DNA of 64,000 bases from JAAEPI01 sp964352625 (GTDB lineage: Bacteria; Bacteroidota; Bacteroidia; Cytophagales; Cyclobacteriaceae), in NCBI GenBank assembly GCA_964352625.1, contig CAYGSD010000001.1, positions 1 to 64,000 on the forward strand, written 5' to 3'. This document shows, in pieces, positions 8,577 to 17,525 of this stretch. The translations under genes and the position numbers were made by a program. Position 1 is the stretch's first letter, and every line of letters begins with the position of its first letter. A model generated the notes under the pieces. The model ran no database searches and was not told the DNA's origin. It was given only the letters and a program-made list of their open reading frames with translations.

Positions 8577-10859
8577 ATGAAAGACTACATCAAGCACGAC
8601 GAATGGAGCATTATCGAAGAAGGCTTCAACCCGCACGTACACAAAGTATCTGAAAGCATATTCAGCATTGGAAACGGGCGATTCGGTCAGCGTGCCAATT
8701 TCGAAGAAAAATATAGCGGTGAAACCCTTCAGGGGAATTATGTAGCGGGGGTTTACTACCCAGATAAGACGCGTGTTGGCTGGTGGAAAAATGGGTATCC
8801 AGAGTATTTTGCTAAGGTCTTGAATGCAGCCAATTGGATTGGTATCGACGTGAAATTTGGGGAAGAGGAGCTTGATTTCGCCAAATGCGAAGTGGCTGAA
8901 TTTCGACGTGAACTGAACATGCGCGAAGGGTACTTGGAGCGAAATGCTACGATAAACCTGAAGCAAGGTAAGCTCGACCTGTTTTCAAAACGTTTTTGCA
9001 GCATTGTAGACGACAACATTGGAGCCATTCTCTATTCGCTAAAGCCGGACTTTGACGGCACAGTAACTCTCACTCCTTATGTGGATGCGGATGTCGTCAA
9101 CGAAGATTCCAACTACGATGAGAAATTTTGGATTGACGTTGATAAAAAAGCTGAAAATGGGTTAGGATGGGTCATTGCAGAAACCAAGAAAACAGCTTTT
9201 CAGGTATGCACAGGTATGCAATATGAAATCTTCAAGAACGAAGAATCCATAAATTTTCAAGCGGAAACAAGCGAGAAAGACAAGTACGTCTCCAATACTG
9301 TCACGATAAAATTTCAGGCAGGAGACGAAATAGTGCTTTGCAAATACGCAGCAAACATTTCTTCTCAAAACGTACCAAAAGACCAACTGAGCACCGTTTG
9401 TGAGCAGGAACTTGGAAAGGCCATGGAGAAGGGTTTCGACCTAATGTCCGAAGAGCAAGCCGACGCGTGGGGTAAAAAATGGGAAGGTGGAGACATTCTC
9501 ATCGATGGAGACGTTTCGGCTCAGCAGGGTATTCGATTCAATATTTTCCAGCTTCATCAAACCTACACAGGAGAAGATGAGCGTTTGAACATCGGGCCTA
9601 AAGGATTCACAGGTGAGAAGTATGGAGGAAGTACCTATTGGGATACTGAGGCATACTGCCTCCCCTTCTATCTGAGTACCGCACCGCAGCAAGTCGCCAG
9701 AAACCTGCTCGTCTACCGATACAAGCATTTACAAAAGGCAATTGAAAATGCGCAGAAGTTAGGCTTCACGAACGGGGCTGCTCTGTACCCAATGGTGACG
9801 ATGAACGGCGAAGAATGTCACAATGAGTGGGAAATCACATTCGAAGAAATTCATAGAAATGGTGCCATAGCGTACGCCATTTTCGACTACATCAATTACA
9901 CCGATGACAAGGATTACCTCACCGAATACGGCCTTGAAGTGCTTATTGCGATTTCAAGATTCTGGGCACAGCGTGTAAACTTCTCAGAAGAAAAAGGTAA
10001 GTACGTGATGCTCGGCGTGACCGGGCCAAACGAGTACGAAAACAACGTGAACAACAATTGGTACACCCTGAAGATAGCTGATTGGACACTGAAATACACG
10101 CAAGAAGCGATTGCCTATGTGAAGTCTACAGATACCAAAAAGTACGACGCATTGGTGAGCAAAATTTCATTCAACGAAAAGGATGAGGTGGCAAAGTGGA
10201 AGGACATTACCTCAAGGCTGTACCTGCCAGAAGATGAGAAGCGTGGCATTTTCTTACAACAAGACGGATTCCTTGACAAGGAGATTCTGCCGATCAGTAA
10301 ACTCGATCAATCTCAGCGTCCGCTCAACCAAAAGTGGTCTTGGGATAGAATTTTAAGATCTTGCTACATCAAGCAAGCCGACACACTTCAGGGAATTTAT
10401 CTTTTTGAAGATGAATTTGACCAGGACACCATAAAGAGAAACTTTGACTTCTACGAACCCATCACAGTTCACGAGTCTTCCCTCTCCCCATGTGTTCATT
10501 CCATCTTGGCTGCCAAGCTTGGTTACGAAGAAAAAGCTTATGAGATGTATTCGCGCTCCGCACGATTGGATTTGGATGATTATAACAATGACACAGAAGA
10601 AGGCTGCCACACCACAAGTATGGCCGGCACCTGGATGTCTGTGGTGAAAGGTTTTGGTGGAATGCGGGTGCGCAATGGCCAACTTCATTTCAATCCGATA
10701 CTTCCAAAGAATTGGGACGGCTACAGTTTCAAAATAGGATTTAAAGGAAGACTTCTTGAAATCAAAGTGACCAAGAAGGGAACCATTATCCAGAATACTG
10801 GAGCCGAAGCGCTGACCATTTTCTTGAATGGTGAAGAAAAAACCTTAGCGCCTGCCTGA
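8577..10859 (+). CDS. GH65 family disaccharide phosphorylase, probably maltose phosphorylase
   Basis: The protein has 760 residues, normal for GH65: N-terminal beta-sandwich, helical linker, (alpha/alpha)6 barrel and small C-terminal beta sheet. The acid-catalyst motif H-N-E-W-E-I-T-F-E-E-I-H-R-N is at about residues 415-428, and the phosphate-loop H-E-S-S-L-S-P lies near 635. No signal peptide is seen, so it acts in the cytosol. Maltose plus phosphate would give glucose and beta-glucose 1-phosphate; the neighbouring beta-PGM then makes glucose 6-phosphate. Kojibiose or trehalose phosphorylase activity is the main alternative, since GH65 specificities are close. It is encoded 15 bases after pgmB. 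Confidence 0.91.
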   Translation: MKDYIKHDEWSIIEEGFNPHVHKVSESIFSIGNGRFGQRANFEEKYSGETLQGNYVAGVYYPDKTRVGWWKNGYPEYFAKVLNAANWIGIDVKFGEEELDFAKCEVAEFRRELNMREGYLERNATINLKQGKLDLFSKRFCSIVDDNIGAILYSLKPDFDGTVTLTPYVDADVVNEDSNYDEKFWIDVDKKAENGLGWVIAETKKTAFQVCTGMQYEIFKNEESINFQAETSEKDKYVSNTVTIKFQAGDEIVLCKYAANISSQNVPKDQLSTVCEQELGKAMEKGFDLMSEEQADAWGKKWEGGDILIDGDVSAQQGIRFNIFQLHQTYTGEDERLNIGPKGFTGEKYGGSTYWDTEAYCLPFYLSTAPQQVARNLLVYRYKHLQKAIENAQKLGFTNGAALYPMVTMNGEECHNEWEITFEEIHRNGAIAYAIFDYINYTDDKDYLTEYGLEVLIAISRFWAQRVNFSEEKGKYVMLGVTGPNEYENNVNNNWYTLKIADWTLKYTQEAIAYVKSTDTKKYDALVSKISFNEKDEVAKWKDITSRLYLPEDEKRGIFLQQDGFLDKEILPISKLDQSQRPLNQKWSWDRILRSCYIKQADTLQGIYLFEDEFDQDTIKRNFDFYEPITVHESSLSPCVHSILAAKLGYEEKAYEMYSRSARLDLDDYNNDTEEGCHTTSMAGTWMSVVKGFGGMRVRNGQLHFNPILPKNWDGYSFKIGFKGRLLEIKVTKKGTIIQNTGAEALTIFLNGEEKTLAPA

Positions 10860-10864
10860 TAGGC

Positions 10865-11494
10865 TCAAGAGTTGATCATCGGGAGCTGAAGCCAATTGTC
10901 AATTTCCATATTCTGAAAAACCCGAAACCCAAGTTTCTTGGCAGCTTCAATATTGTCGGCTCTATCGTCGATAAACAGGATTTCATCCGGTCTCATCTTT
11001 TGATCAGCGATCACTATTTCGTAAATCTCACCATTGGGCTTTCTCATTCCCACCTCATGAGAAAAATAAACCCTATCCACCAGCTCATGCAAAGTCGCTA
11101 TTTCGTGAGATTGGAAAAGTATCTCATTAAAAGCTCTTTCGTGAATTGAATTGGTATTGCTCAAAATCAGGGTTTTTAAGTTCAACTCTTTAATGGCGTC
11201 AATTCTTTGGCTAGAAATCTCTCCAAGCAGCGCATTCCAAATGGATTCAAACTCCCCAGTTTCCAATTTGATATGTAGAATATCGCACATTTCCAGTCGA
11301 AACTCCTCCTCACTCATTCCCCCTACCTCAAATCTTTGAAGCACATCGGACGTCACCAGCAAATCCCCTATTTCCTCCATTGAAATTCCTGCCCTTGCCG
11401 CTAGCTGACTTGCCGTCCTCTCATAGTGAAGGTCAATAATGACTCCTCCCAAATCAAACAGTATTGCCTTTAATCCCTGCTCCATGTTGTTCAT
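10865..11494 (-). CDS. HAD-family phosphatase (subfamily IA)
   Basis: This soluble protein has 209 residues from the ATG at 11494 (a second ATG at 11485 is also possible; the frame to 11542 runs into the divergent gene). Motif I is F-D-L-G-G-V-I, motif II L-S-N-T-N, motif III the Lys in G-M-R-K-P-N, and motif IV I-D-D-R-A-D-N. This pattern with G-G-V and a helical cap resembles YihX-like phosphatases acting on sugar phosphates such as glucose 1-phosphate. It converges on the GH65 gene with only five bases between them, so a link to sugar phosphate balance is plausible but unproven. Confidence 0.88.
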   Translation of the reverse strand: MNNMEQGLKAILFDLGGVIIDLHYERTASQLAARAGISMEEIGDLLVTSDVLQRFEVGGMSEEEFRLEMCDILHIKLETGEFESIWNALLGEISSQRIDAIKELNLKTLILSNTNSIHERAFNEILFQSHEIATLHELVDRVYFSHEVGMRKPNGEIYEIVIADQKMRPDEILFIDDRADNIEAAKKLGFRVFQNMEIDNWLQLPMINS

Positions 11495-11555
11495 AAAAAG
11501 TTGATCAATCTTCTCTTGTAAATTGATTAAGTTGGCATACAATATTCAACATAAT

Positions 11556-14500
11556 ATGAAAACTAACCTGACACTATTTTTCTGTTTCGTGGCACTCCTA
11601 GGTTTCAGCCAAAAGCTAGACATGGAGCCCTTAAAAAATCTTAAACCAAGGAGCATAGGCCCAGCCGGAATGTCCGGCAGAATCACTGCTATTGATGTTG
11701 TTACCGACAATCCAGACATCATCTATGCCGGAGCTGCCTCCGGAGGAGTTTGGAAATCTACAAGCGGCGGAATCAAATGGGAACCTATTTTCAATGATCA
11801 GACTACTGCCTCCATTGGCGCCATTGCGATCCAGCAATCTAACCCCTCAGTAATCTGGGTGGGCACAGGAGAAGGCAATCCTAGAAACTCCCTAAACGGT
11901 GGCGATGGGGTCTATCGATCATTGGATGCAGGCAAGACATGGAAAAAAATGGGACTTGAAAAAACACGTCACATTCACCGTATCATCATTCATCCTGATG
12001 ACCCAAATACCGTGTACGTGGGAGCCATCGGATCACCATGGGGTGAGCACGAGGAGCGAGGAGTTTACAAAACAACCGATGGTGGGAAAACTTGGAACAG
12101 AATTCTTTTCAACAACATCCGCACAGGAGTAGCAGAGATGGTCATGGACCCCACCAACCCAAATAAACTAGTTGTGGCTATGTGGGAACACAAGCGAGAC
12201 CCTTGGTTTTTCAAATCGGGAGGTCCCGGCTCGGGGATTTATATCACTTTCGATGGTGGTGACACTTGGGAGCAAAGAACAGACGAGGATGGTTTACCGA
12301 AGGGTGAATTGGGCAGAATCGGCTTAGCCATTTCACAGTCGAGACCCAATGTGATTTATGCATTGGTTGAATCCAAGAAAAATGCCCTCTACCGATCTGA
12401 TGACGGTGGCTTCAAATGGAAAAAAATCAACGACGGCAATGATATCGGCAACCGACCCTTCTACTACGCCGAAATCTATGTCGACCCCATCAATGAAAAC
12501 AGGGTGTACAGCATCTTCACGTACGTGAATGTGAGCATAGACGGAGGCAAATCCTTCAGCTCATTGATGCCAGCCTATGGCGTATCGAATGGCATTCACC
12601 CGGATCATCACGCCTGGTACATTCACCCGACCAATCCCGACTTCATGCTGGATGGTAACGACGGAGGATTGAACATCACCAGGGATCGTGGTGAAACCTG
12701 GCAATTCGTTGACAATCTGCCGGTTGGTCAGTTCTACCACATCAATGTGGACAATGAAATTCCTTACAATGTGTACGGTGGCATGCAGGACAATGGCTCT
12801 TGGGCTGGCCCAGCTTACGTCTGGAAGGCGCAAGGCATCAGAAATCACTATTGGCAAGAAATATCTTTCGGTGACGGATTCGATGTACTTCCTGACCCTG
12901 AGAATTCACGATATGGTATCTCAACTTCTCAGCAAGGATATGCGGCTATTTATGATCGAGTCTCTGGATACAACGAGACAGTTCGCCCAACCTACCCCGA
13001 TGGAGATGTGGAGCTTCGTTTCAACTGGAATGTGGGGATGAACCGAGACCCATTCGATCCTAAAACCATTTTCTTTGGGAGCCAATTCGTCCACAAGAGC
13101 ACTGATGGTGGTCAAAACTGGGAAATCATTTCCCCAGACCTCACCACCAACGATCCTGAAAAACAAAAACAAGGTGAAAGTGGCGGACTTACGCTAGATG
13201 CCACGGGAGCTGAAAATTATTGCACAGTCATCGTCATTGAGCCATCATCTGTACAAAAAGACCTTATCTGGGTAGGCACGGACGATGGAAATGTACAAGT
13301 GACCAAAGACGGTGGCAAAAGCTGGACAAATGTTGCCGCCAATATCACTGGCCTGCCGAGAGGATCATGGATCACTCAGATAAAACCATCGAATAAAAAA
13401 GCAGGGGAAGCACTTTTGGTGGCCAACGATTATAGACGATTCAACTACACACCTTATGCGTACCGGACAAGGGATTTCGGGCAAACCTGGGAGAGAATAG
13501 TAGACGGAGGTGATGCTTCGAGCTATGCCCTTTCAATTATTGAAGACCCGGAAGAAAGCCGTTTGCTTTTCCTTGGAACGGATGACGGACTATATGTAAG
13601 TATTGATGCAGGAGCAAACTGGACGAAATGGGATGCCGAGAATTTCCCTACCACCAATGCCTATGATTTGGTCATTCACCCGAGAGAACACGATTTAGTT
13701 ATTGGGACCTTCGGACGTGCCATCTGGGTACTCGACGATATTCGTCCGCTACGAGAACTGGCAAGATCAGGGGCCGGTACATTGAAGCAGACCCTAAAAA
13801 TATTCTCTCCACCTGTCGCCTACGTAAGCTCTACTCAACAGCCCAAAGGCTCACGTTTTGGTGGAGATGCACTCTTTAATGGTGAGAATCGTCAAGATGG
13901 AGCCATGTTGACCTATATTATCAACAAACCGGAAGAGAAGAAAAAAGAGGAAACTACAGATTCCGGTAAAAAGAAGAAAAAGAAAGAGGCCGAACCCGAA
14001 AAGACGGATGAGACTAAAGATGAAGAAAAGGTCTCATATGATTCCCTGACCATTGAAATTTTGAAGGGCAATGAGGTCATTCGCACCCTCAAAAACAAAA
14101 GCCCCGAAGAAAATGGACTTCATCGTACATATTGGGGCATGGAGGAAAAAGGTGTGGATAGAATGCGAAGAGGAGAAAACAGAGGAAATCGAGAGCCAGG
14201 AGGAGTCACCGTACTGCCTGGAACATACAAGGTGAGATTCACCTATGGCGATAAAAAAGACTCCACAAATGTGGAAGTGAAGTATGACCCAAGAATCGAA
14301 CTTTCCAACGCGGCTATTAAGGCCAAATACGATGCAATGAAATCACTCGAGGCGAAAGCAGCTTTAGGTGTGAAGGCAGTCGATCGACTGAAGGAGGCTA
14401 TCAAAATTGCCAAGGGCATCCAAGGTGACCTGAAGGAAAAAGACAAAGAAGGTTTCAAAGATCAGTTGGAGCTTTGCAAAACCACCATCGATTCGCTGAA

Positions 14501-14789
14501 TTCAATTCTCGAAGTATTCGTTGGCAAAGAAGACGATCGACAAGGCATCACCCGAAATTCTGACGAAAACATTAACACTCGTTATTTTGGTGCCTACAGA
14601 TATGTCTCCAATGCACTTCATGCCCCGGGCGACACGGAGAACAAGCTCATCACGAAATTCGAAGAAGAGTTCGCCAAGGCACTCGATTTGGTGAATGGCT
14701 ACTTCAGTGAAGAATGGCCAAAGTTCAGAGAAGAAGTAGAAAAACTCGACACCTCCCCTTTTAAGGATTACGAAGAAATCAAAGACTAA
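11556..14789 (+). CDS. Large secreted BNR/sortilin-type beta-propeller protein
   Basis: The protein has 1077 residues from the ATG at 11556; the frame extends upstream but that part would overlap the divergent HAD gene. A signal peptide is clear (L-T-L-F-F-C-F-V-A-L-L-G-F-S-Q). At least nine Asp-box motifs (S/T-x-D-x-G-x-x-W), for example T-T-D-G-G-K-T-W and S-T-D-G-G-Q-N-W, occupy about residues 50-740, consistent with two propellers as in VPS10/sortilin or xyloglucanase folds. About residues 795-830 form a charged Lys/Glu linker, followed by a beta domain and a helical C-terminal region. Such proteins are often labelled glycosyl hydrolase, but no catalytic pair is demonstrable; a protease or binding role is equally possible. 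No T9SS tail is seen. Confidence 0.87.
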   Translation: MKTNLTLFFCFVALLGFSQKLDMEPLKNLKPRSIGPAGMSGRITAIDVVTDNPDIIYAGAASGGVWKSTSGGIKWEPIFNDQTTASIGAIAIQQSNPSVIWVGTGEGNPRNSLNGGDGVYRSLDAGKTWKKMGLEKTRHIHRIIIHPDDPNTVYVGAIGSPWGEHEERGVYKTTDGGKTWNRILFNNIRTGVAEMVMDPTNPNKLVVAMWEHKRDPWFFKSGGPGSGIYITFDGGDTWEQRTDEDGLPKGELGRIGLAISQSRPNVIYALVESKKNALYRSDDGGFKWKKINDGNDIGNRPFYYAEIYVDPINENRVYSIFTYVNVSIDGGKSFSSLMPAYGVSNGIHPDHHAWYIHPTNPDFMLDGNDGGLNITRDRGETWQFVDNLPVGQFYHINVDNEIPYNVYGGMQDNGSWAGPAYVWKAQGIRNHYWQEISFGDGFDVLPDPENSRYGISTSQQGYAAIYDRVSGYNETVRPTYPDGDVELRFNWNVGMNRDPFDPKTIFFGSQFVHKSTDGGQNWEIISPDLTTNDPEKQKQGESGGLTLDATGAENYCTVIVIEPSSVQKDLIWVGTDDGNVQVTKDGGKSWTNVAANITGLPRGSWITQIKPSNKKAGEALLVANDYRRFNYTPYAYRTRDFGQTWERIVDGGDASSYALSIIEDPEESRLLFLGTDDGLYVSIDAGANWTKWDAENFPTTNAYDLVIHPREHDLVIGTFGRAIWVLDDIRPLRELARSGAGTLKQTLKIFSPPVAYVSSTQQPKGSRFGGDALFNGENRQDGAMLTYIINKPEEKKKEETTDSGKKKKKKEAEPEKTDETKDEEKVSYDSLTIEILKGNEVIRTLKNKSPEENGLHRTYWGMEEKGVDRMRRGENRGNREPGGVTVLPGTYKVRFTYGDKKDSTNVEVKYDPRIELSNAAIKAKYDAMKSLEAKAALGVKAVDRLKEAIKIAKGIQGDLKEKDKEGFKDQLELCKTTIDSLNSILEVFVGKEDDRQGITRNSDENINTRYFGAYRYVSNALHAPGDTENKLITKFEEEFAKALDLVNGYFSEEWPKFREEVEKLDTSPFKDYEEIKD

Positions 14790-14797
14790 AAAGAATC

Positions 14798-14824
14798 AAG
14801 GCTTGTCACAAAATGGCAAGCCTT
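14798..14824. terminator. Stem-loop after the propeller gene
   Basis: AAGGCTTG at 14798-14805 pairs with CAAGCCTT at 14817-14824 across an 11-base loop, nine bases after the stop codon. No strong T-run follows on the plus strand, so termination would be weak. The stem argues against the upstream TTG at 14803 as start of the cupin gene. Confidence 0.4.
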
Positions 14825-14835
14825 ACTGTTACCAC

Positions 14836-15159
14836 ATGAAAATCAACCTAAGCGAAATCAATCCAAAAGAAATGATCCCCGGTTTTACTGGGACATTCGT
14901 GCACACGGATCTATTTACCATAGCCAACTGGGACGTCAAGGCAGGTTCCGAATTACCCGAACACTCACACGTGAACATTCAGACTTCTCACGTACTTGAA
15001 GGCAAGTTCGAACTAACAATTGATGGCGTCACGGAAGTCTATGAGCCCGGCTCGGTTGCAGTAGTGCCTTCAAACGCAGTTCATTCGGGAAGAGCTATCA
15101 CAGATTGCAAAATTCTTGATATTTTCGCCCCTCAGCGGCCAGAGTATAATAACGACTAA
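14836..15159 (+). CDS. Small cupin-fold protein
   Basis: This single-domain cupin has 107 residues from the ATG at 14836. Metal-binding motif 1 reads G-S-E-L-P-E-H-S-H-V-N-I-Q-T-S-H-V-L-E-G, and motif 2 covers E-P-G-S-V-A-V-V-P-S-N-A-V-H-S-G, providing the usual His and Glu ligands. Cupins of this size bind small ligands or act as isomerases or dioxygenases; no substrate can be named. No signal peptide is present. The possible TTG start at 14803 would place a terminator-like stem inside the coding region, so I reject it. Confidence 0.86.
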   Translation: MKINLSEINPKEMIPGFTGTFVHTDLFTIANWDVKAGSELPEHSHVNIQTSHVLEGKFELTIDGVTEVYEPGSVAVVPSNAVHSGRAITDCKILDIFAPQRPEYNND

Positions 15160-15228
15160 CTTGCTGAACTAAAGCCTTTTTGGTAGGGTTATTCAACCAA
15201 ACTCAATACATTTTAATTCACAAAAGAC

Positions 15229-16050
15229 ATGGACAATAAGACAAGATTTATGCTATTTATCGGTATCGCCGTTTTCGTCGTTCTTCTGACGGCCGGTAGC
15301 CGAATATTCTACAGAGTGGAAGCACACGAACGTGCCGTATTATTCAAATCATTATCCGGAACACTCGAAAAAGACAAAATAATTCAGCCAGGATGGAACA
15401 TGAAAGCACCTTGGAACGATGCGTATATGTACGAAGTTTCTGAGCAAACTATCGAGGAAAACATGGACGTTTTGGACAAAAATGGACTGAACATCACGGT
15501 GGATGTGACGGTGAGATTCCATCCCAAGTTTGATAAGATCGGCGAAATTCAGGAAAATTTCAGAGGTGATTACATGAATCGTTTGGTCATTCCTGAAACT
15601 CGATCTACGGTTCGTCAAGTAATGGGACGATACACTGCTGAGGAAATCTATTCAACCAAGCGACCTGAAGTGGAAGCAGCCATTAAAGAAGAAAATCGGT
15701 TGGTGCTCGGAGCTCCGGGTAACGAAGTGGAAATGAAAAGTCTTCTTATCCGCTCGATTCGACTGCCTGAGCAGATCAAAGCGGCGATTGAAAACAAATT
15801 GAAGCAAGAGCAAGAGGCGCTAGCTTACGAATTCCGACTAGATCGTGAAAAAAGTGAAGCGGAGAGAAAGCGAATTGCGGCAGAAGGAGAAGCAGCAGCC
15901 AACAAAATCATCAATAGCAGTTTAACAGATGAACTTTTGAAAATGAGAGGCATTGAGGCTACTACCGAGCTGTCTAAATCACCCAATTCTAAAGTAGTAA
16001 TTGTTGGAAGCGGAAAAGATGGACTTCCTTTGATTTTGGGAGGAAACTAA
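15229..16050 (+). CDS. Prohibitin-like SPFH-domain membrane protein
   Basis: This 273-residue protein has one N-terminal membrane anchor (M-L-F-I-G-I-A-V-F-V-V-L-L), then an SPFH/Band-7 domain beginning F-Y-R-V-E-A-H-E-R-A-V and containing G-L-N-I-T-V-D-V-T-V, then a charged coiled coil (about 185-230) and a conserved C-terminal tail ending S-K-V-V-I-V-G-S-G. Members form large ring assemblies in membranes and are linked to membrane-protein quality control, often with FtsH. The catalytic partner is not encoded nearby. The closest relatives by pattern are prohibitins rather than HflK/HflC or flotillins. Confidence 0.9.
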   Translation: MDNKTRFMLFIGIAVFVVLLTAGSRIFYRVEAHERAVLFKSLSGTLEKDKIIQPGWNMKAPWNDAYMYEVSEQTIEENMDVLDKNGLNITVDVTVRFHPKFDKIGEIQENFRGDYMNRLVIPETRSTVRQVMGRYTAEEIYSTKRPEVEAAIKEENRLVLGAPGNEVEMKSLLIRSIRLPEQIKAAIENKLKQEQEALAYEFRLDREKSEAERKRIAAEGEAAANKIINSSLTDELLKMRGIEATTELSKSPNSKVVIVGSGKDGLPLILGGN

Positions 16051-16073
16051 GGGATAAATCGTCTTAAAATCAA

Positions 16074-16081
16074 TAAATTCG
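16074..16081 (+). promoter_or_regulatory. Candidate -7 promoter element of gltA
   Basis: TAAATTCG, one mismatch from TAnnTTTG, is followed by CTAC and ends 35 bases before the gltA ATG. It lies between the prohibitin stop and gltA, suggesting gltA has its own promoter. Confidence 0.35.
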
Positions 16082-16116
16082 CTACACTTCTTGAACGTAT
16101 AATTTGAAATAAACAG

Positions 16117-17403
16117 ATGTCTCAAACAGCAACCATAACCGTCGATGGAAAATCATATGAACTCCCTACTACAGTCGGGACAGAAGATGAAAAAGCCATT
16201 GATATAAGTTCTCTAAGAGGACAATCGGGAATTATCACCATCGATCCGGGATTTAAAAACACAGGGTCCACCACTAGCGCCATCACCTTCCTCGATGGTG
16301 AAAAAGGTATTTTACGTTACCGTGGTTATCCAATAGAACAACTGGCCGAAAAGTCAACCTTTCTGGAGGTTAGCTATCTTCTGATATATGGAGAACTCCC
16401 TACCACTGAGCAGTTAGACGGATTCAAAAAGTCTATTACTCAGCATACGTTGGTCAATGAGGATATCAAGAAGATTCTGGATGGTTTTCCATCTATCGCC
16501 CACCCAATGGGGGTTTTGAGTTCATTGGTTACGGCCCAAACAGCCTTTTACCCATTAAGCCTAGACCCAGACGGATCGCCAGATAGTGTCAACCTTGGCA
16601 TCATTCGGTTGCTAGCCAAAATGCCAACATTTGCCGCTTGGGCTTATAAGAAAAAGATTGGTCATCCAGTGATGTACCCGAACAACAAATTGGATTATTG
16701 TGGAAACTTCCTCAATATGATGTTTGGCTTGCCCTCTTCGGAATATCAGCCAGACCCAGTCATAGCCAAAGCACTGGATCAGCTCTTGATTCTGCACGCA
16801 GATCACGAGCAAAACTGCTCCACCTCAACGGTGAGAATTGTGGGTTCATCTCATGCTAGTTTGTATGCATCCATTTCTGCCGGAATCAACGCCCTTTGGG
16901 GACCTCTTCATGGAGGGGCTAATCAAGCGGTAATTGAAATGTTGGAGGCAATCAAAGCGGATGGTGGAGATACCAAAAAGTGGATGGCCAAGGCGAAAGA
17001 CAAAGACGATCCTTTCAGATTGATGGGCTTTGGGCACAGAGTGTACAAAAACTTCGACCCAAGAGCTAAGATCATTAAGAAAGCCGCTGACGATGTGCTC
17101 AGCAAGCTAGGAGTGGTTGACCCTATTTTAGATATTGCCAAGGGACTCGAAGAAGAAGCCCTGAATGATCCCTACTTCGTGGATAGAAAATTGTATCCAA
17201 ACGTGGATTTCTACAGTGGTATCATTTACCGTGCATTGGGTATCCCTACCGACATGTTCACGGTGATGTTTGCACTTGGAAGACTCCCAGGCTGGATTGC
17301 TCAGTGGAAGGAAATGCGAGAAAATCATGAGCCAATCGGAAGACCGAGACAAGTCTACACAGGCGCTACTGAGCGTGATTACAAAGAAATGACTAAGAGA
17401 TAA
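16117..17403 (+). CDS. gltA: Citrate synthase
   Basis: The 428-residue enzyme is of the normal length for type I (hexameric) bacterial citrate synthase. It has an N-terminal beta domain, G-E-K-G-I-L-R-Y-R-G-Y-P-I at about 66-78, and L-H-A-D-H-E-Q-N-C-S-T-S-T with the substrate-binding His. The signature G-F-G-H-R-V-Y-K-N-F-D-P-R-A with the second catalytic His follows, and the catalytic Asp region lies near P-N-V-D-F-Y-S-G. It condenses acetyl-CoA with oxaloacetate at the entry of the TCA cycle. It stands alone between the prohibitin gene and a strong terminator. Confidence 0.97.
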   Translation: MSQTATITVDGKSYELPTTVGTEDEKAIDISSLRGQSGIITIDPGFKNTGSTTSAITFLDGEKGILRYRGYPIEQLAEKSTFLEVSYLLIYGELPTTEQLDGFKKSITQHTLVNEDIKKILDGFPSIAHPMGVLSSLVTAQTAFYPLSLDPDGSPDSVNLGIIRLLAKMPTFAAWAYKKKIGHPVMYPNNKLDYCGNFLNMMFGLPSSEYQPDPVIAKALDQLLILHADHEQNCSTSTVRIVGSSHASLYASISAGINALWGPLHGGANQAVIEMLEAIKADGGDTKKWMAKAKDKDDPFRLMGFGHRVYKNFDPRAKIIKKAADDVLSKLGVVDPILDIAKGLEEEALNDPYFVDRKLYPNVDFYSGIIYRALGIPTDMFTVMFALGRLPGWIAQWKEMRENHEPIGRPRQVYTGATERDYKEMTKR

Positions 17404-17422
17404 TTCGCTTCAAAATCTATTT

Positions 17423-17451
17423 AAAAAGGCTCCTTAAGGAGCCTTTTTTTT
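17423..17451 (+). terminator. Rho-independent terminator of gltA
   Basis: A perfect stem AAAAAGGCTCC / GGAGCCTTTTT with a TTAA loop is followed by a run of T, 20 bases after the gltA stop codon. It is symmetrical and could act in both directions. Confidence 0.92.
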
Positions 17452-17525
17452 GCACTTGAAAGTCCCCTCGAAGAAAAAATCACTGAGTATCTTAGTCATA
17501 CCAAAGGATTCCAAAATAATCTAAA

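Noticed and set aside
9201..9220. Tandem 10-base repeat CAGGTATGCA inside the GH65 gene
   Set aside because: Two copies only, in frame with the protein and without consequences for the reading frame; taken as chance.
14803..14835. Upstream TTG start for the cupin gene
   Set aside because: This stretch forms a stem-loop after the preceding gene, and the added residues do not look like a cupin N-terminus.
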